From: Saccoglossus kowalevskii
Lineage: Eukaryota; Hemichordata; Enteropneusta; Harrimaniidae
Assembly (NCBI RefSeq): GCF_000003605.2
Contig: NW_003124895.1
Coordinates: 128,368-141,875 of the forward strand
Reading direction: 5' to 3'
Length of the DNA: 13,508 nucleotides
Part shown: positions 1 to 9,196 of the stretch, piece by piece
Layout of the letters: each line of letters opens with the position of its first letter
How positions within the stretch are numbered: position 1 is the first letter of the stretch
Position numbers and translations under genes: made by a program
The notes under the pieces: generated by a model
Databases searched by the model: none
What the model saw: only the letters and a program-made list of their open reading frames with translations
Told to the model about the DNA's origin: nothing

Positions 1-87
1 GACGACGACGACGGACGACGACGACGGACGACGACGGACAATCACTCATATGATAAGCTCCGCTCGACAAAGTCGACAGCGGAGCTA
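1..87 (+). repeat. 3' tail of a HINE/pearl-like element (copy A, cut by window edge)
   Basis: Bases 1-38 are a GACG/GACGG microsatellite. It is followed by the motif ATCACTCATATGATA and then a hairpin. The outer stem is AGCTCCGCT (56-64) paired with AGCGGAGCT (78-86), and the inner stem is CGAC (65-68) with GTCG (72-75) around an AAA loop. The same tail occurs at 7080-7145 and, degenerate, at 1264-1295 and 5284-5370, which shows it is the 3' end of a dispersed element whose body lies left of the window. A microsatellite followed by a terminal hairpin is how Helentron-associated (HINE) and bivalve pearl elements are described; the family name is an inference. This copy has the most intact hairpin in the window. 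Confidence 0.8.
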
Positions 88-986
88 AAAATGGTTAAGC
101 AGACATAAAACAAACAGTTGGCCATTTAGAAACAAATCACAAAACAAAATGATACATCAGCAAGCAAGCAACCAGAAGTGATGTCAATGACAAGTCTGAA
201 TGAGTTTGGGTAAGGCATGCCTGAGAAACAGTTGATAACAGCTACAAATGTTAATTTTTAGTGTTTTTTAGGACAAAAATTACCATCAGTCAAAGCGCAA
301 CCAAACAAATACCAAATTGACAAACATAGATGTATGAACTCTGCACTATAAAGTTGATGACACTTTGAAAACTAAAAAAAAAATTTGTTAAATTTTTTGC
401 CTATATTTAACAGATCAAATGCCAGTGAACGACCTTAAAACAGAATGCAGTTAATTAATCAAAACTGCCAAAAATATACAATGATTTTAATTTTAGCAGA
501 TTTAGTGTTGTGGTTTGTGAATAAACAACACATTATATGTTGTTAATTTTGCATATATTCAGTACATTAAGCAATCAGTACAAAATAAAAATCAGCAAAA
601 AATATTTATTTAAGCTCTATACAGTAGAGAAAGATAAAAATTTAACTGGACGTAGCCAGAAAAATCCTGAGGGCTCAAAATGCAAAATATTAATTCCTTG
701 CGTATCTGCGATCTAAGATGTAATATAGAAAGTAAATGATCCATGTAATAGAAGCCACTATGTGAAAACTAACAAAGGATGATCTTTTCAGCTGATGATA
801 CTGTAATCAGTATGAAAGGGGTAATTATCCCAGGGGGTGGGGAGGGAGATAACAAGATATGTATAAATCTTTTGTTTCAGATAAATCTACCTCTCCTTTT
901 TAAATGTAAATGTGAATTTTCAAAAGCTTGGCATTCTCTCTTGTTCTTTTACAGTGTTGTTAGATATGACAACAGAAAATACACAT
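88..986. other. AT-rich stretch without recognised gene
   Basis: No convincing coding region or known repeat is visible. The open frame at 779-1033 lacks coding-like codon use and runs into repeat copy B. A purine run at 834-847 (GGGGGTGGGGAGGG) has only three long G runs. Just left of copy B, TGTTGT and ACAACA flank an 8-base spacer (about 957-976) and could form a short stem. Confidence 0.5.
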
Positions 987-1295
987 TTAGCAATACACAT
1001 TACAAGATATCATCACAAAATGAACAAATCTAAGAGCCGCCCACCTGAGGTTTAATATCAAAGCAATCAGACTTGCAGTTTCTAACAAAAAGTCAAAAAT
1101 ATCACTTTTTAACAAAAATATGCATCAAAATTGAGAATTGAAGATATCATCACAAAATGAACAAATCTAAGAGAGGTCTACCCAAGGTACATATACACTA
1201 AGTATAATTACAGCAATCGGACTTCAGAAGAAGTCGAAAAAGTAACAAGTTGATGCAGACACCGACGACGACTGACAATTACTCATATAATAAAA
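987..1295 (+). repeat. HINE/pearl-like element, copy B (3' hairpin missing)
   Basis: It starts at TTAGCAA (987-993), the same 5' motif as at 4927 and 5984. One core unit, shortened to 137 bases, runs 1006-1142 from the landmark GATATCAT. The terminal-type unit begins at 1143 and contains TCTACCCAAGGTACATATACA, shared with copy D. A decayed GAC microsatellite (about 1264) and ACAATTACTCATATAAT follow, and then the similarity stops: the palindromic hairpin seen at 56-86 is absent and replaced by an A-rich run. This reads as an old, 3'-truncated copy. Confidence 0.8.
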
Positions 1296-1419
1296 AAAAT
1301 TTTACAGTATTTTGACAAATTCAATATTTGCAGGGCCTATTGAGGGAGGCCATGAAAGCATATATTCTGAAGTCTGAACCCAAAGTCTTGTTGCCCTTTA
1401 ATACATTCTTCACATTTAA

Positions 1420-2414
1420 AGGCCCAATGCAGAATTGACGTATCATATCCATTTGAACTACGATGCCACGAAGATGACCACGATGCACATATGCTTAGGA
1501 TCCTGTCAAGCTCGCTATGGTCAACAATATAAAAATATTCACTGCAGGGCGTTCACACTTTCACTTGCATAAATGTTAGTATACATTTTCTAATGAGCAC
1601 AAAGCCGGTTAGACAAAGAAAGTTGGAACTTCTATTATCTAAAATAAATATTTTTAGTCATTTGTTCACCTACTATTAGCGTGACTGTAAAGGCAATTTT
1701 TAGTAGTCACATTAAAAATTTTAATTTTAGAGAAAACAAAAATTGTCACAATTTAGCTATGAGCCGGCGTGTGGGCACACAGTTACGGCATGAATTTGCC
1801 ATTTTCTTAAACAACTGTAAAAAAGCCTTGAAGAAGCAAGTAAATTAATTCGTAATGAGTTACATGTAACATTATTGGTCCGTCATCGGCAAACTCTAGA
1901 GATCGTGTGGTCCGAGTCTCATTTCTGTTCCATTTACCGTCATATGCTTCGCTATCTCCGGAATACACTCTTTATCACCAAGTTACAGTAACAGTAAACA
2001 ATAATAAACATAGTATTCATTTCATTAAAACACAACTAGAGGTATTTCCGGCTTGTACTCTCTGTGACGACTTTTTAAATTTGCAAGCCTGTTTTTTATT
2101 GTCTTCGTTGAATCCGCTGTGAGATAATGACAAAAGCATTAGGAACTGTGTATACGTTTTTGGAGATTAGATGACGCGGTTTGTGTTTTTGATGTTTATC
2201 CAACAAAATCTCAACTCATACACTATTTATTGTCATAAATACTATAAATAATCACTGCTGTGATATTCATAGTTACATACATCCACTTGGGCATAATACA
2301 ATCAACCTGTAAGTTCGAGAAAACACAAGCTTGGCTGGAGCTGTTTATTACAGCGTGACTTTCAAGGGAATAATCCATATTGTTTAGAAGCGTATTTATA
2401 GTATACCTGGGCCT
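1420..2414. mobile_element. Possible TTAA-flanked non-autonomous element (weak)
   Basis: TTTAAAGGCCCA at 1415-1426 and its exact reverse complement at 2408-2419 face each other, 995 bases apart between the TTAA tetramers (1416-1419 and 2415-2418). A TTAA duplication with short inverted ends is the hallmark of piggyBac-type insertions. The inverted match does not continue inward, no transposase is visible between the ends, and a 12-base inverted match can arise by chance in a window this size. The interior is otherwise ordinary AT-rich sequence with no recognised gene; the frame at 1907-2122 is not convincing. Confidence 0.2.
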
Positions 2415-2419
2415 TTAAA

Positions 2420-3152
2420 TTTTTTAGAAATATTGACCTTAAAATTCGGTGTCCTCAAATTACAAAAGTTTAAGTTCTATATTTAATTACAATAATGCTG
2501 AAATTGCAAATGACATATGGTCAATTTCAATCTGATTATTAAAATCCTAATTTGGGCTTTATTTTTTTTTTCACTTACATATTTTCATTATACACTTTCT
2601 TACACTCTATTTTATTCAAATTTATTATTTATTTGCTGACAATTTTTTAAGAGTGTTAGTAATCTTGAAAGCCCACAGTAGCGATAGTTAAAAATGTGTA
2701 ATAATAATAACAAACAAAGACAAAATATTAGAATCATACAGTAATAATAAAATAAATTTATGCTGTACAATTAGGATTGGATTAGTCCCCCCTATACATT
2801 TCCCAACATCAATACATTTTATAATAACATCCATCTACCTATTAAAAGTAGTATCGTCCAGTGTCTAAAATTAATGTTAAAAGCAATTTTTTTTAATAGT
2901 AAATTTAAAGAGTTTTTTCCCAAATTAGTTTATTTTGAAATATTAAAAATACACCGGTAATTGCTACTTAGGTTTAATCTAGGTATTTTAAACGAGCAAA
3001 TTTCATCTCCGAAATTCATATAAGTATTCAAGAGAACCTTAAATAACTTATTTTCTTAATTTTCATAAATGTAAATTGTGTATATGAACACATGTAATAA
3101 GTAATTATTCTGTGCATTGCCACAGAGATTAACATAGAAAGTTTTACCAGTA
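2420..3152. other. AT-rich stretch without recognised feature
   Basis: The sequence is dominated by A/T runs and short AATAAT repeats around 2698-2750. Stops occur in all frames, and I see no splice-site or promoter-like clusters. Confidence 0.5.
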
Positions 3153-3458
3153 TAGGGATTGAAATTAAGGCCTATCCACCTGTCCCAGACAGGCATATTT
3201 TAGCTAGGACAGGTAAATGTACAAATTGCCTGTCCTGTGAATAAATATACAAGTTTTTACTAACTGACCAAGTGGGGAAAAAAAACTGCTTTCAAAGTTA
3301 AAAATAATGAAATGATAGAGAGGCAGGAATTAACATTTTATTTCAAAATGTATTATGTGTTTTTTTTTGCTAGGGACAAGTACATGTACATGTACATCAA
3401 CAATTAGGACAGACACTTCTAATTGCCAATGGACAAGCAAGTTTAATTTTAACCCCTG
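3153..3458. mobile_element. MITE-like element with inverted ends and GGACAGG/CCTGTCC motifs
   Basis: The left end TAGGGATTGAAATTAAGG (3153-3170) matches the reverse complement of the right end (about 3441-3458, TTAATTTTAACCCCTG) with few mismatches. Inside are nested inverted motifs: CCTGTC-CCA-GACAGG near 3179, and AGGACAGG (about 3207) facing CCTGTCCT (about 3230) across a 15-base loop. A degenerate direct repeat (GCTAGGACAGGTAAATGTACA against GCTAGGGACAAGTACATGTACA) lies about 165 bases apart. No open frame is present, so it would be non-autonomous. The target duplication is unclear (possibly TA). Confidence 0.5.
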
Positions 3459-4366
3459 ATACATAGTGTGAAAGTTTCTTTTGAGAATTACCAGCACCAA
3501 GCTGTGTAATTGGTACTACCTACTGTTATGAATGGGAATGTGTTAATTAATTGCCATAATCAATCCATGCAGCACTATCAACTTATGGTTGAGTTTCTCA
3601 GGAACCATGTGGCCTTCCATGTGTGATAGAAACACAAACAACAGGGAAATTACATCCACTGGATTAGCGAAAAACACCGTGGTCACTTATTTTTTTTTTT
3701 TTAATAAAATGTATTTGATTACATGTATTGAGCGGCTTTTAAATTTTCAAAAATGTTGTACTTGTACAGCATGCATGGCTTCAGGTATATCTGCACAGAC
3801 TTAAAAACAACATGCATTGTATGGTTGTAATCTGATCAAAATAAGATTTTAGTTTGGGTTTTTTTTAATTTTTTTTTAAATATAATATAATTTATATTTT
3901 TCCATACATTTTATTTGATATTATTCAAATTTATTTCCCAGTATTTTTTTTTCAAGTTTTTAGCTATTAAAATCACCATGACAAACAACCATCAAAACTA
4001 AAATGAGCCAACCATTTTGAACCAGAACACAAAACAAATGACATGACGTATAACTTAGTTGTAAAGTTTGATGTTGATCGGTCAATATATGTCAGAAACA
4101 TGGCTTTAAAACATTTGCATTTGGCTATTCTGAATTTGTTCTCAAAAAACATTATAGTCTTGTTATATACCGGCACAGCTAGTCCCTCCAAACCCAGTTA
4201 TAAAACGCTTCGAGTTCCATTATCAAATTGCATGTTTCACGTTCGTAAAATTAGCTTACCGGTAATCCCCAGACTGTCTACATTAACATAAATTAACATA
4301 TAGTATGACATCATTTTTACCCAGAATACCTCATAATTCATACGTACACAACTGTATTTGCTGTGA
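3459..4366. other. AT-rich stretch without recognised gene
   Basis: Long T runs (3691-3702, 3860-3877) and AT-rich filler. Open frames on both strands around 3973-4291 overlap each other and use no convincing start or codon pattern. ACCGGTAAGC read on the minus strand near 4255-4264 resembles a splice donor but has no coding-like exon beside it. Confidence 0.45.
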
Positions 4367-4408
4367 AAGTTTCAACTTTCTGACTTCTGGGCATTATATT
4401 CTAACAAA

Positions 4409-4549
4409 ATGTGGGAAAAACATGAAGATTTTGTCGACTGTGATATTGATTGGAATGAAATGATGGAAGAAGGACCCCAGTACTTAGATGCAGGATATAT
4501 GCATCGTCAACACCACCGTCGTCAAGTATGGCTTCAAGTTGCCACCTGA
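4409..4549 (+). CDS. Short coding-like ORF or gene relic (46 codons), unknown product
   Basis: An ATG with A at -3 (AACAAAATG) opens 46 codons, beginning MWEKHEDFVDCDIDWNEMME, to a TGA; the frame is open upstream to 4367. Codons are rich in GAA, GAT and GAC with a purine-first pattern, unlike the surrounding AT filler, so it looks as if it is or was translated. The encoded piece is acidic at first and then abruptly H/R-rich (HRQHHRRQ). In the overlapping frame, the segment from about 4508 to a stop at 4566-4568 reads NTTVVKYGFKLPPDHKQD, which looks more protein-like than the first frame does there. A frameshifted pseudogene is therefore a real alternative. CAA|GTATGG near 4525 could also be a splice donor. 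I do not recognise the family. Confidence 0.3.
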   Translation: MWEKHEDFVDCDIDWNEMMEEGPQYLDAGYMHRQHHRRQVWLQVAT

Positions 4550-4921
4550 CCACAAACAAGACTGATTTTTAACTGGGAAAAACAAATAAAAAAATTAGAT
4601 AACAGCAATGGAAATAATATTTGCCATTTTTTGGTATATCTAACCTCCAAATTGCACTAACTATATGATAGTTTAAGCCAAAATGTGCATATACGAAGGT
4701 CGATACAATCGAATACTCCCAGCATAACGGTGACAATAGTAGGTATCGCCATCTTGAAAACAAAAATTCTGTCGAGCACATGTACCGAGTAACGTGACAT
4801 ACTGTTATTTAATATGATTAGAATGGGTCATATGACAACATAAACGGTTTGGTTATCTAAAAGCTACAATTAATTTCATCTTTTAAGTTTTGGTAGTTTC
4901 TATTTCTCACAGAATAACATT

Positions 4922-5370
4922 TTCTGTTAGCAACACCAAACAGCCATATTGATTCACACACTTTTTACCAAAAATGACAAAAATATTCATTAAAATTAGA
5001 GAATTGAAGATATCATTACAAAATGAACAAATCTGAAAGAGGTCCACATGTAGTACCTATATATGTAATATCAAAGTAATCAGACTTGCGGTTTTTTACA
5101 AGAAGTCGAAAATATCACTTTTTACCAAAAATGACAAAAATATTCTTCAAAAATAGAGAATTTGAAATTTTGAGATGAAATGAACAAATCTGAGAAAGAA
5201 CCATCCAAGGTACGGTACTTGCATATCAAATTTGAAAACATTCTTACTTGCAGTTTCGAAGAAGAAGTTGAAATTGTAAAGTTGACGACGATGACGACAA
5301 CGGACGATGACGACGGACAATCAGTAATATGAACAGCTTCGCTGTGTCAACTTTGTCGACAGCAGAGCTA
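4922..5370 (+). repeat. HINE/pearl-like element, copy C (about 1.5 core units)
   Basis: It begins at TTCTGTTAGCAA (about 4922-4933), matching the 5' motif of copy D. A partial core then leads into one full core unit from GATATCAT at 5009. The terminal-type unit starts near 5164 and contains CCAAGGTACGGTAC. A GACGATGACGAC-type microsatellite (5284-5320) and a degenerate tail follow, with the hairpin arms CAGCTTCGCTGTG and GACAGCAGAGCTA ending at 5370. Inner tail bases differ from copies A and D, so this copy is older or belongs to another subfamily. ACAGAA and TTCTGT (4909-4914, 4922-4927) could pair at its left border. Confidence 0.85.
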
Positions 5371-5972
5371 AAAAAAGCCCAAACTATGATCTTCTTTGAA
5401 TCAAATTGAGCGTAATGTGCACCAAAATACTTCAAACTTTGTCCCATAAACCTCATTAGTCAATACATATACAGTATATTTTCTGGGCTTAGCAAAAATT
5501 GTACAAATTAATTTGCCTAAATATGACTCAGTAACATAAGGAAATATTACAAAAAATAAACTGAAATAATTGATGACAATGATACTCACTTTGAGAAATT
5601 TTTATGAAACGTCAACGCCAGCTGATAGTTGGTCTTGCTCGTAAGACATAATTATGTCGTTTTTTGAGGGAAGCAGTTTTAGCTTAGTTTGTAAAATGCT
5701 GCACTTTAATTTCATACTTTTCGATATAAGGAAAAATTAAAAAAAAAAATACAAAGCAACACACATTCAATTTTTTTAATTTACCCCTCAGAACAATCTG
5801 TCACGGTCACCGCACACGTGTGTCCAAATATCAAGTGAACTAAAAATGCACAGGTGTATATGTGGCATGGGAACTATATTGAACACGGTGTAGCATGACA
5901 TCGGTGATGTTTTTATATATATTGATAAGTTTACTATGAAAGAAAGGGAAACAAGCAGTCTGTCGGTTGAGA
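5371..5972. other. Spacer between copies C and D
   Basis: No gene was recognised. A perfect 14-base palindrome, GACATAATTATGTC, lies at 5645-5658. A CpG-bearing patch (about 5790-5830) holds the palindromic E-box CACACGTGTG at 5813-5822. The minus-strand open frame here (5788-6054) runs partly through repeat copy D and is not credible as a gene. Confidence 0.45.
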
Positions 5973-7145
5973 TAGCTCCGCTGTTAGCAATGCACATGGC
6001 AATTAAAGAACAGAAGATATCATTATAAAATGAACAAATCTGAGAGAGGTCCACATGTAGTACCTACATAATGTATATATGTAATATCGAAGCAATCGGA
6101 CTTGCGGTTTTTAACAAGAAGCTGAAAATATCACTTTTTACCAAAAATGACAAAAATATTCACCAAAATTAGAGAATTAAAGATATCATCACGAAATGAA
6201 CAAACCTGAGAGAGGTCCACATGTAGTACCAATATATATAATATCACAGCAATTGGACTTGCGGTTTTCAACAAGAAGTCGAAAATATCACTTTTTACTA
6301 AAAATGACAAAAATATTCACCAAAATTAGAAAATTAAAGATATCATTCCAAAATGAACAAATCTGAGAGAGGTCCACATGTAGTACCTATATATGTAATA
6401 TCAAAGCAATTGGACTTGCGGTTTTTAACAAGAAGTCGAAAATATCACTTTTTACCAAAAATGACAAAAATATTCACCAAAATTAGAAAATTAAAGATAT
6501 CATTACAAAATGAACAAATCTGAGAGAGGTCCACATGTAGTACCTATATATATAATATCACAGCAATTGGACTTGCGGTTTTCAACAAGAAGTCGAAAAT
6601 ATCACTTTTTACCAAAAATGACAAAAATATTCACCAAAATTAGAAAATTAAAGATATCATTACAAAATGAACAAATCTGAGAGAGGTCCACATGTAGTAC
6701 CTATATATGTAATATCAAAGCAATTGGACTTGCGGTTTTCAACAAGTTAAAAATATCACTTTTTACCAAAAATTACAAAAATATTCACCAAAATTAGAGA
6801 ATTAAAGATATCATTATAAAATGAACAAATCTGAGAGAGGTCCACATGTAGTACCTATATATGTAATATCGAAGCAATCGGACTTGCGGTTTGTAACAAG
6901 AAGCTGAAAATATCACTTTTTACCAAAAATGACAAAAATATTCACCAAAATTAGAGAATTAAAGATATCATAACAAAATGAACAAATCTGAGAGAAGTCT
7001 ACCCAAGGTACATATACAACAAGTATCAAAGCATTCAGGCTTGTAGTTTTCAAGAAGAAGTCGAAAAAGTAAAACATTGACACGGACGACGGCGGACGAT
7101 CACTCATATGATAAGCTCCGCTCGACAAAGTCGACAGCAGAGTTA
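5973..7145 (+). repeat. HINE/pearl-like element, copy D (most complete copy)
   Basis: The left end TAGCTCCGCTGT (5973-5984) is the inverse of the right-end consensus ACAGCGGAGCTA (exact in copy A at 76-87; two mismatches here). GTTAGCAATGCACATGGC follows, then six tandem core units, a divergent terminal unit (from 6964), a GACGG microsatellite (about 7080-7100), ATCACTCATATGATA and the terminal hairpin, ending near 7145. There is no coding capacity. The order of short 5' end, core array, microsatellite and 3' hairpin fits non-autonomous Helentron-type elements (HINE, pearl). Because both ends carry TA and inverted repeats, a TA-targeting MITE is an alternative. No long target duplication is visible. 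Confidence 0.85.
6016..6963 (+). repeat. 157-bp tandem core array (six units)
   Basis: The GATATCAT landmark recurs at 6016, 6182, 6339, 6496, 6653, 6807 and 6964, giving spacings of 166, 157, 157, 157, 154 and 157. The first unit carries a 9-base insertion in the TA-rich part. The fifth lacks three bases (AAGTTAAAA in place of AAGAAGTCGAAAA). Units 2 and 4 share ATATATAATATCACAGCAATTGG; units 3 and 5 share ATATGTAATATCAAAGCAATTGG; units 1 and 6 share AATATCGAAGCAATCGG, AAGCTGAAAA and CATTATAAAATG. The array therefore has a 1-2-3-2-3-1 variant order. The period is close to the roughly 160-bp satellite-like repeats known from bivalves. Confidence 0.95.
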
Positions 7146-8130
7146 ATAAAAGCAAATCAAAATTCATTTAAACAATACCTCTGGTAGGTCAAAGGTCAGC
7201 ACTAATGAAAAACAGGGGCTACTTACACTCTAAAATATTGTAAAAAGAAAAACATCTCCAGACAAGAGACAAGTATTTTTTTAAACCCCATACACTGCAA
7301 ATAAATTCTCATTAATAATTTTTATATTTTCCATGCAAACAGGGGACCTTTTTTTTTAATTCACCAGTGTGATTAGAATTTACTATTTCAATACTTATTG
7401 TATCTAGAGACTAGTAAATTAAAATTATAATATTAATGATGAATTTAAATAAGATCGTTTGACACAGACTCATAGTAATAAAAATATTTTACAAATTTAT
7501 TTGAAGGTCATATGTTGATAAATGCATAGCTAAAATAAAAGTAAATTTTCTCCATCTATAAATTGTTGTTAACAAGTGGCAGAACTGTTTCATTAGTGTG
7601 TGTTTTATGGGAAAATAACCCCTAAAATTAATTGGCAATATATATTAAAAAAAAAAATCTGCCTTGTTTTCAATCAGATGATAGGACATTTTAACAAAAT
7701 AGTAATTGCTGAAAGCAACAATAAAATCATAATTGAAAATAAAACTATAACAAAGAAACAAAAAAAATCAATAAATATCAGTCAGTATTTCTATATTTAT
7801 AAACTTTTTTATATAAAATTCCTAATCTGTAAAGCAAAGCTTACTATGATGCAATCTTAAAAATAAAAATTTCTTAAAAAAATAGTCATCACAGATTTCA
7901 TCATTAATTTTTTGTCATGGAAAAGATTACAATAAAACAACTGGCAAATACTCAACTGGTCATATTAAGGGCAAGTTTCATATCCATGGACAAAATTCTT
8001 TCTAGTTTTGTTTGTTGCTTTAAGGGACTGTCATTCAACACTTTGAACTTTGCGATGCAAGTGCAAAATTTACAAGAATTTGAAATATTTTGTCCAGATA
8101 ATATTTGAGTGGGGCTTTTAACGGACTGGC
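7146..8130. other. AT-rich stretch without recognised gene
   Basis: Very AT-rich, with A and T homopolymer runs. The open frame at 7600-7860 is almost pure Lys/Ile/Asn from A/T codons, as expected by base composition. Overlapping frames at 7917-8149 on both strands show no clear coding signature. Confidence 0.5.
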
Positions 8131-8415
8131 CTTTAAAGGGGGTTTTCACAGCGTCGGTTCATTGAGACGGGCGACAGCAAACATTAAAAAAAATGATTTA
8201 AAATGGCCTCATATCGTGTAAATTCGTTGCTTTATTATGTAGCGAATAAATGCTGCCCACTTTTTGAGTGCATAATTTAATTTAGTCTGCATCGCACACG
8301 AAAAGACAATTAACATGAAGGCAGCCAGGGACTTTCACGTACGTGTTTTAAATAGACGCAGTTGACGTTTTTAAAACAATTGACAAATACTACTACTTTG
8401 GGTACAGGAAAAAAA

Positions 8416-8772
8416 TCACCCAAATTGTACCGTAGGAGTGGAAATTCCATTCTCAAACGAGGAGCGATAGCGTAATTCAGTCGCAAGTGCAGTGTCAAGA
8501 TCTTCGACATGACCGCGACCCTTGTATTTTCCTTTCATGACATCGTCTGTACAGTGTACGCTCAGCGCTTTTCGCAACATGAATGAAAAGCCGGAGAAAA
8601 TAGGTAAAAAAAAGAACAAACGAGTCCCGAGCGGAAACGCTAAACACTTACCAGTCGGTTATCTGTCAGATCTGTTCCGCGTTACGCATTTTCAGTAGCT
8701 TGTGTACTTCATTTGAAGAGGAGAAGTAAACAGTTTTACAATCGACAAACTGACAGTGCTCTCACCCGCCAT
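8416..8772 (-). CDS. Candidate 5' end of a spliced gene, minus strand (unknown product)
   Basis: Exon 1: the minus-strand context CAACATGGCGG ends at 8766 and is followed at once by GTGAGA (GT at 8765-8764), a strong donor after codon position 1. Exon 2: a pyrimidine-rich tract (about 8626-8581, minus strand) leads to TGTACAG ending at 8547, an acceptor that resumes in the same phase. The joined reading starts MADDVMKGKYKGRGHVEDLD and continues through TALATELRYRSSFENG with purine-first codons typical of coding DNA. The intron would be 219 bases. The frame meets TGA at 8418-8416; ending there gives only 45 residues, so continuation through GG|GTGATT (exon end 8420) or ACG|GTACAA (exon end 8431) is more likely. 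Alternatives are an unspliced 54-codon ORF from ATG 8580 (MLRKALSVHC), or use of CTG|GTAAGT at 8652/8651 as the donor of a longer non-coding first exon. I do not recognise the family. Confidence 0.4.
8646..8654 (-). other. Strong splice-donor-like site CTG|GTAAGT
   Basis: Read on the minus strand, 8654-8646 is CTGGTAAGT, a near-ideal 5' splice site. It lies between the candidate start at 8772 and the candidate exon 2, so it could be an alternative donor for a longer first exon. In the unspliced reading, the frame from 8772 stops (TGA) before this point, so such an exon would be non-coding or start elsewhere. Confidence 0.35.
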
Positions 8773-9133
8773 GTTGATAGAAATTATTATTTACATCATA
8801 CGCTGCCGTTGGGGGCGTACTCGCGGGATCTCCCAGTAAAAACAGCTGTCAATTTTTTCATTTGAACACCCGACCTGTTTTATATGACGTCTTTGCTTTT
8901 GATAATTAGTATCTTTGATTAAGTAGATTTGGAATTGAGAAAATAAATGTAACGACATAATGTAACTCGGTGAAGGAAACCCGTAGAGAAAAACACTCTG
9001 AGTCCTACTTGCGAGTTTTTTACAACACGTGTGTACTCTGTTTGTACGATCAACCGACCTATAATGTAATAATTCCAAGCGCCACTTACTTTACTTTAGC
9101 GCAAACCAAACGATTCGATGTATCGTTGTTTCC

Positions 9134-9147
9134 GTTGCCATGGCGAT
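9134..9147. promoter_or_regulatory. X-box-like palindrome (RFX site candidate)
   Basis: GTTGCCATGGCGAT matches the RFX consensus palindrome GTTGCCATGGCAAC at 12 of 14 positions. RFX factors bind such boxes upstream of ciliary genes in animals. It overlaps the ATG at 9140, so part of the match may simply be a good translation start context. Confidence 0.3.
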
Positions 9148-9196
9148 ACGAGACGAAAACAACGTGACGGTATTGCACGACGACGGGACCTGTAAT
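9140..9196 (+). CDS. Possible first coding segment of a plus-strand gene (weak)
   Basis: GCCATGGCG is an excellent start context. The first codons (MAIRDENNVTVLHDDGTCNN) are purine-first and CpG-bearing, unlike the downstream stretch, where the same frame enters the (ATTT)n microsatellite as LFIY repeats. If real, the coding part must leave by splicing before that. ACG|GTATTG near 9169 and ACCT|GTAATA near 9191 are possible but poor donors. The right border given here is nominal. It lies head-to-head with the minus-strand candidate starting at 8772. An untranslated coincidence is quite possible. Confidence 0.2.

Noticed and set aside
834-847. Possible G-quadruplex GGGGGTGGGGAGGG
   Set aside because: Only three G runs of three or more, so a standard four-run quadruplex cannot form within it.
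3381-3396. ACATGT palindromic repeat as a regulatory array
   Set aside because: Only about 16 bases of a simple alternating repeat inside the MITE-like element; no independent support.
3973-4291. Overlapping open frames on both strands
   Set aside because: They start from non-ATG codons or poor contexts, mirror each other, and show no codon bias.
5788-6054. Minus-strand 88-codon open frame
   Set aside because: It runs across the 5' end and first core of repeat copy D and has no coding-like codon pattern.
6913-7167. Minus-strand 84-codon open frame
   Set aside because: It is the reverse of the repeat core, terminal unit and hairpin tail; a shadow of the repeat.
7600-7860. 86-codon open frame
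   Set aside because: Composition is almost all Lys, Ile, Asn and Phe as expected from A/T-rich DNA; no domain or context support.
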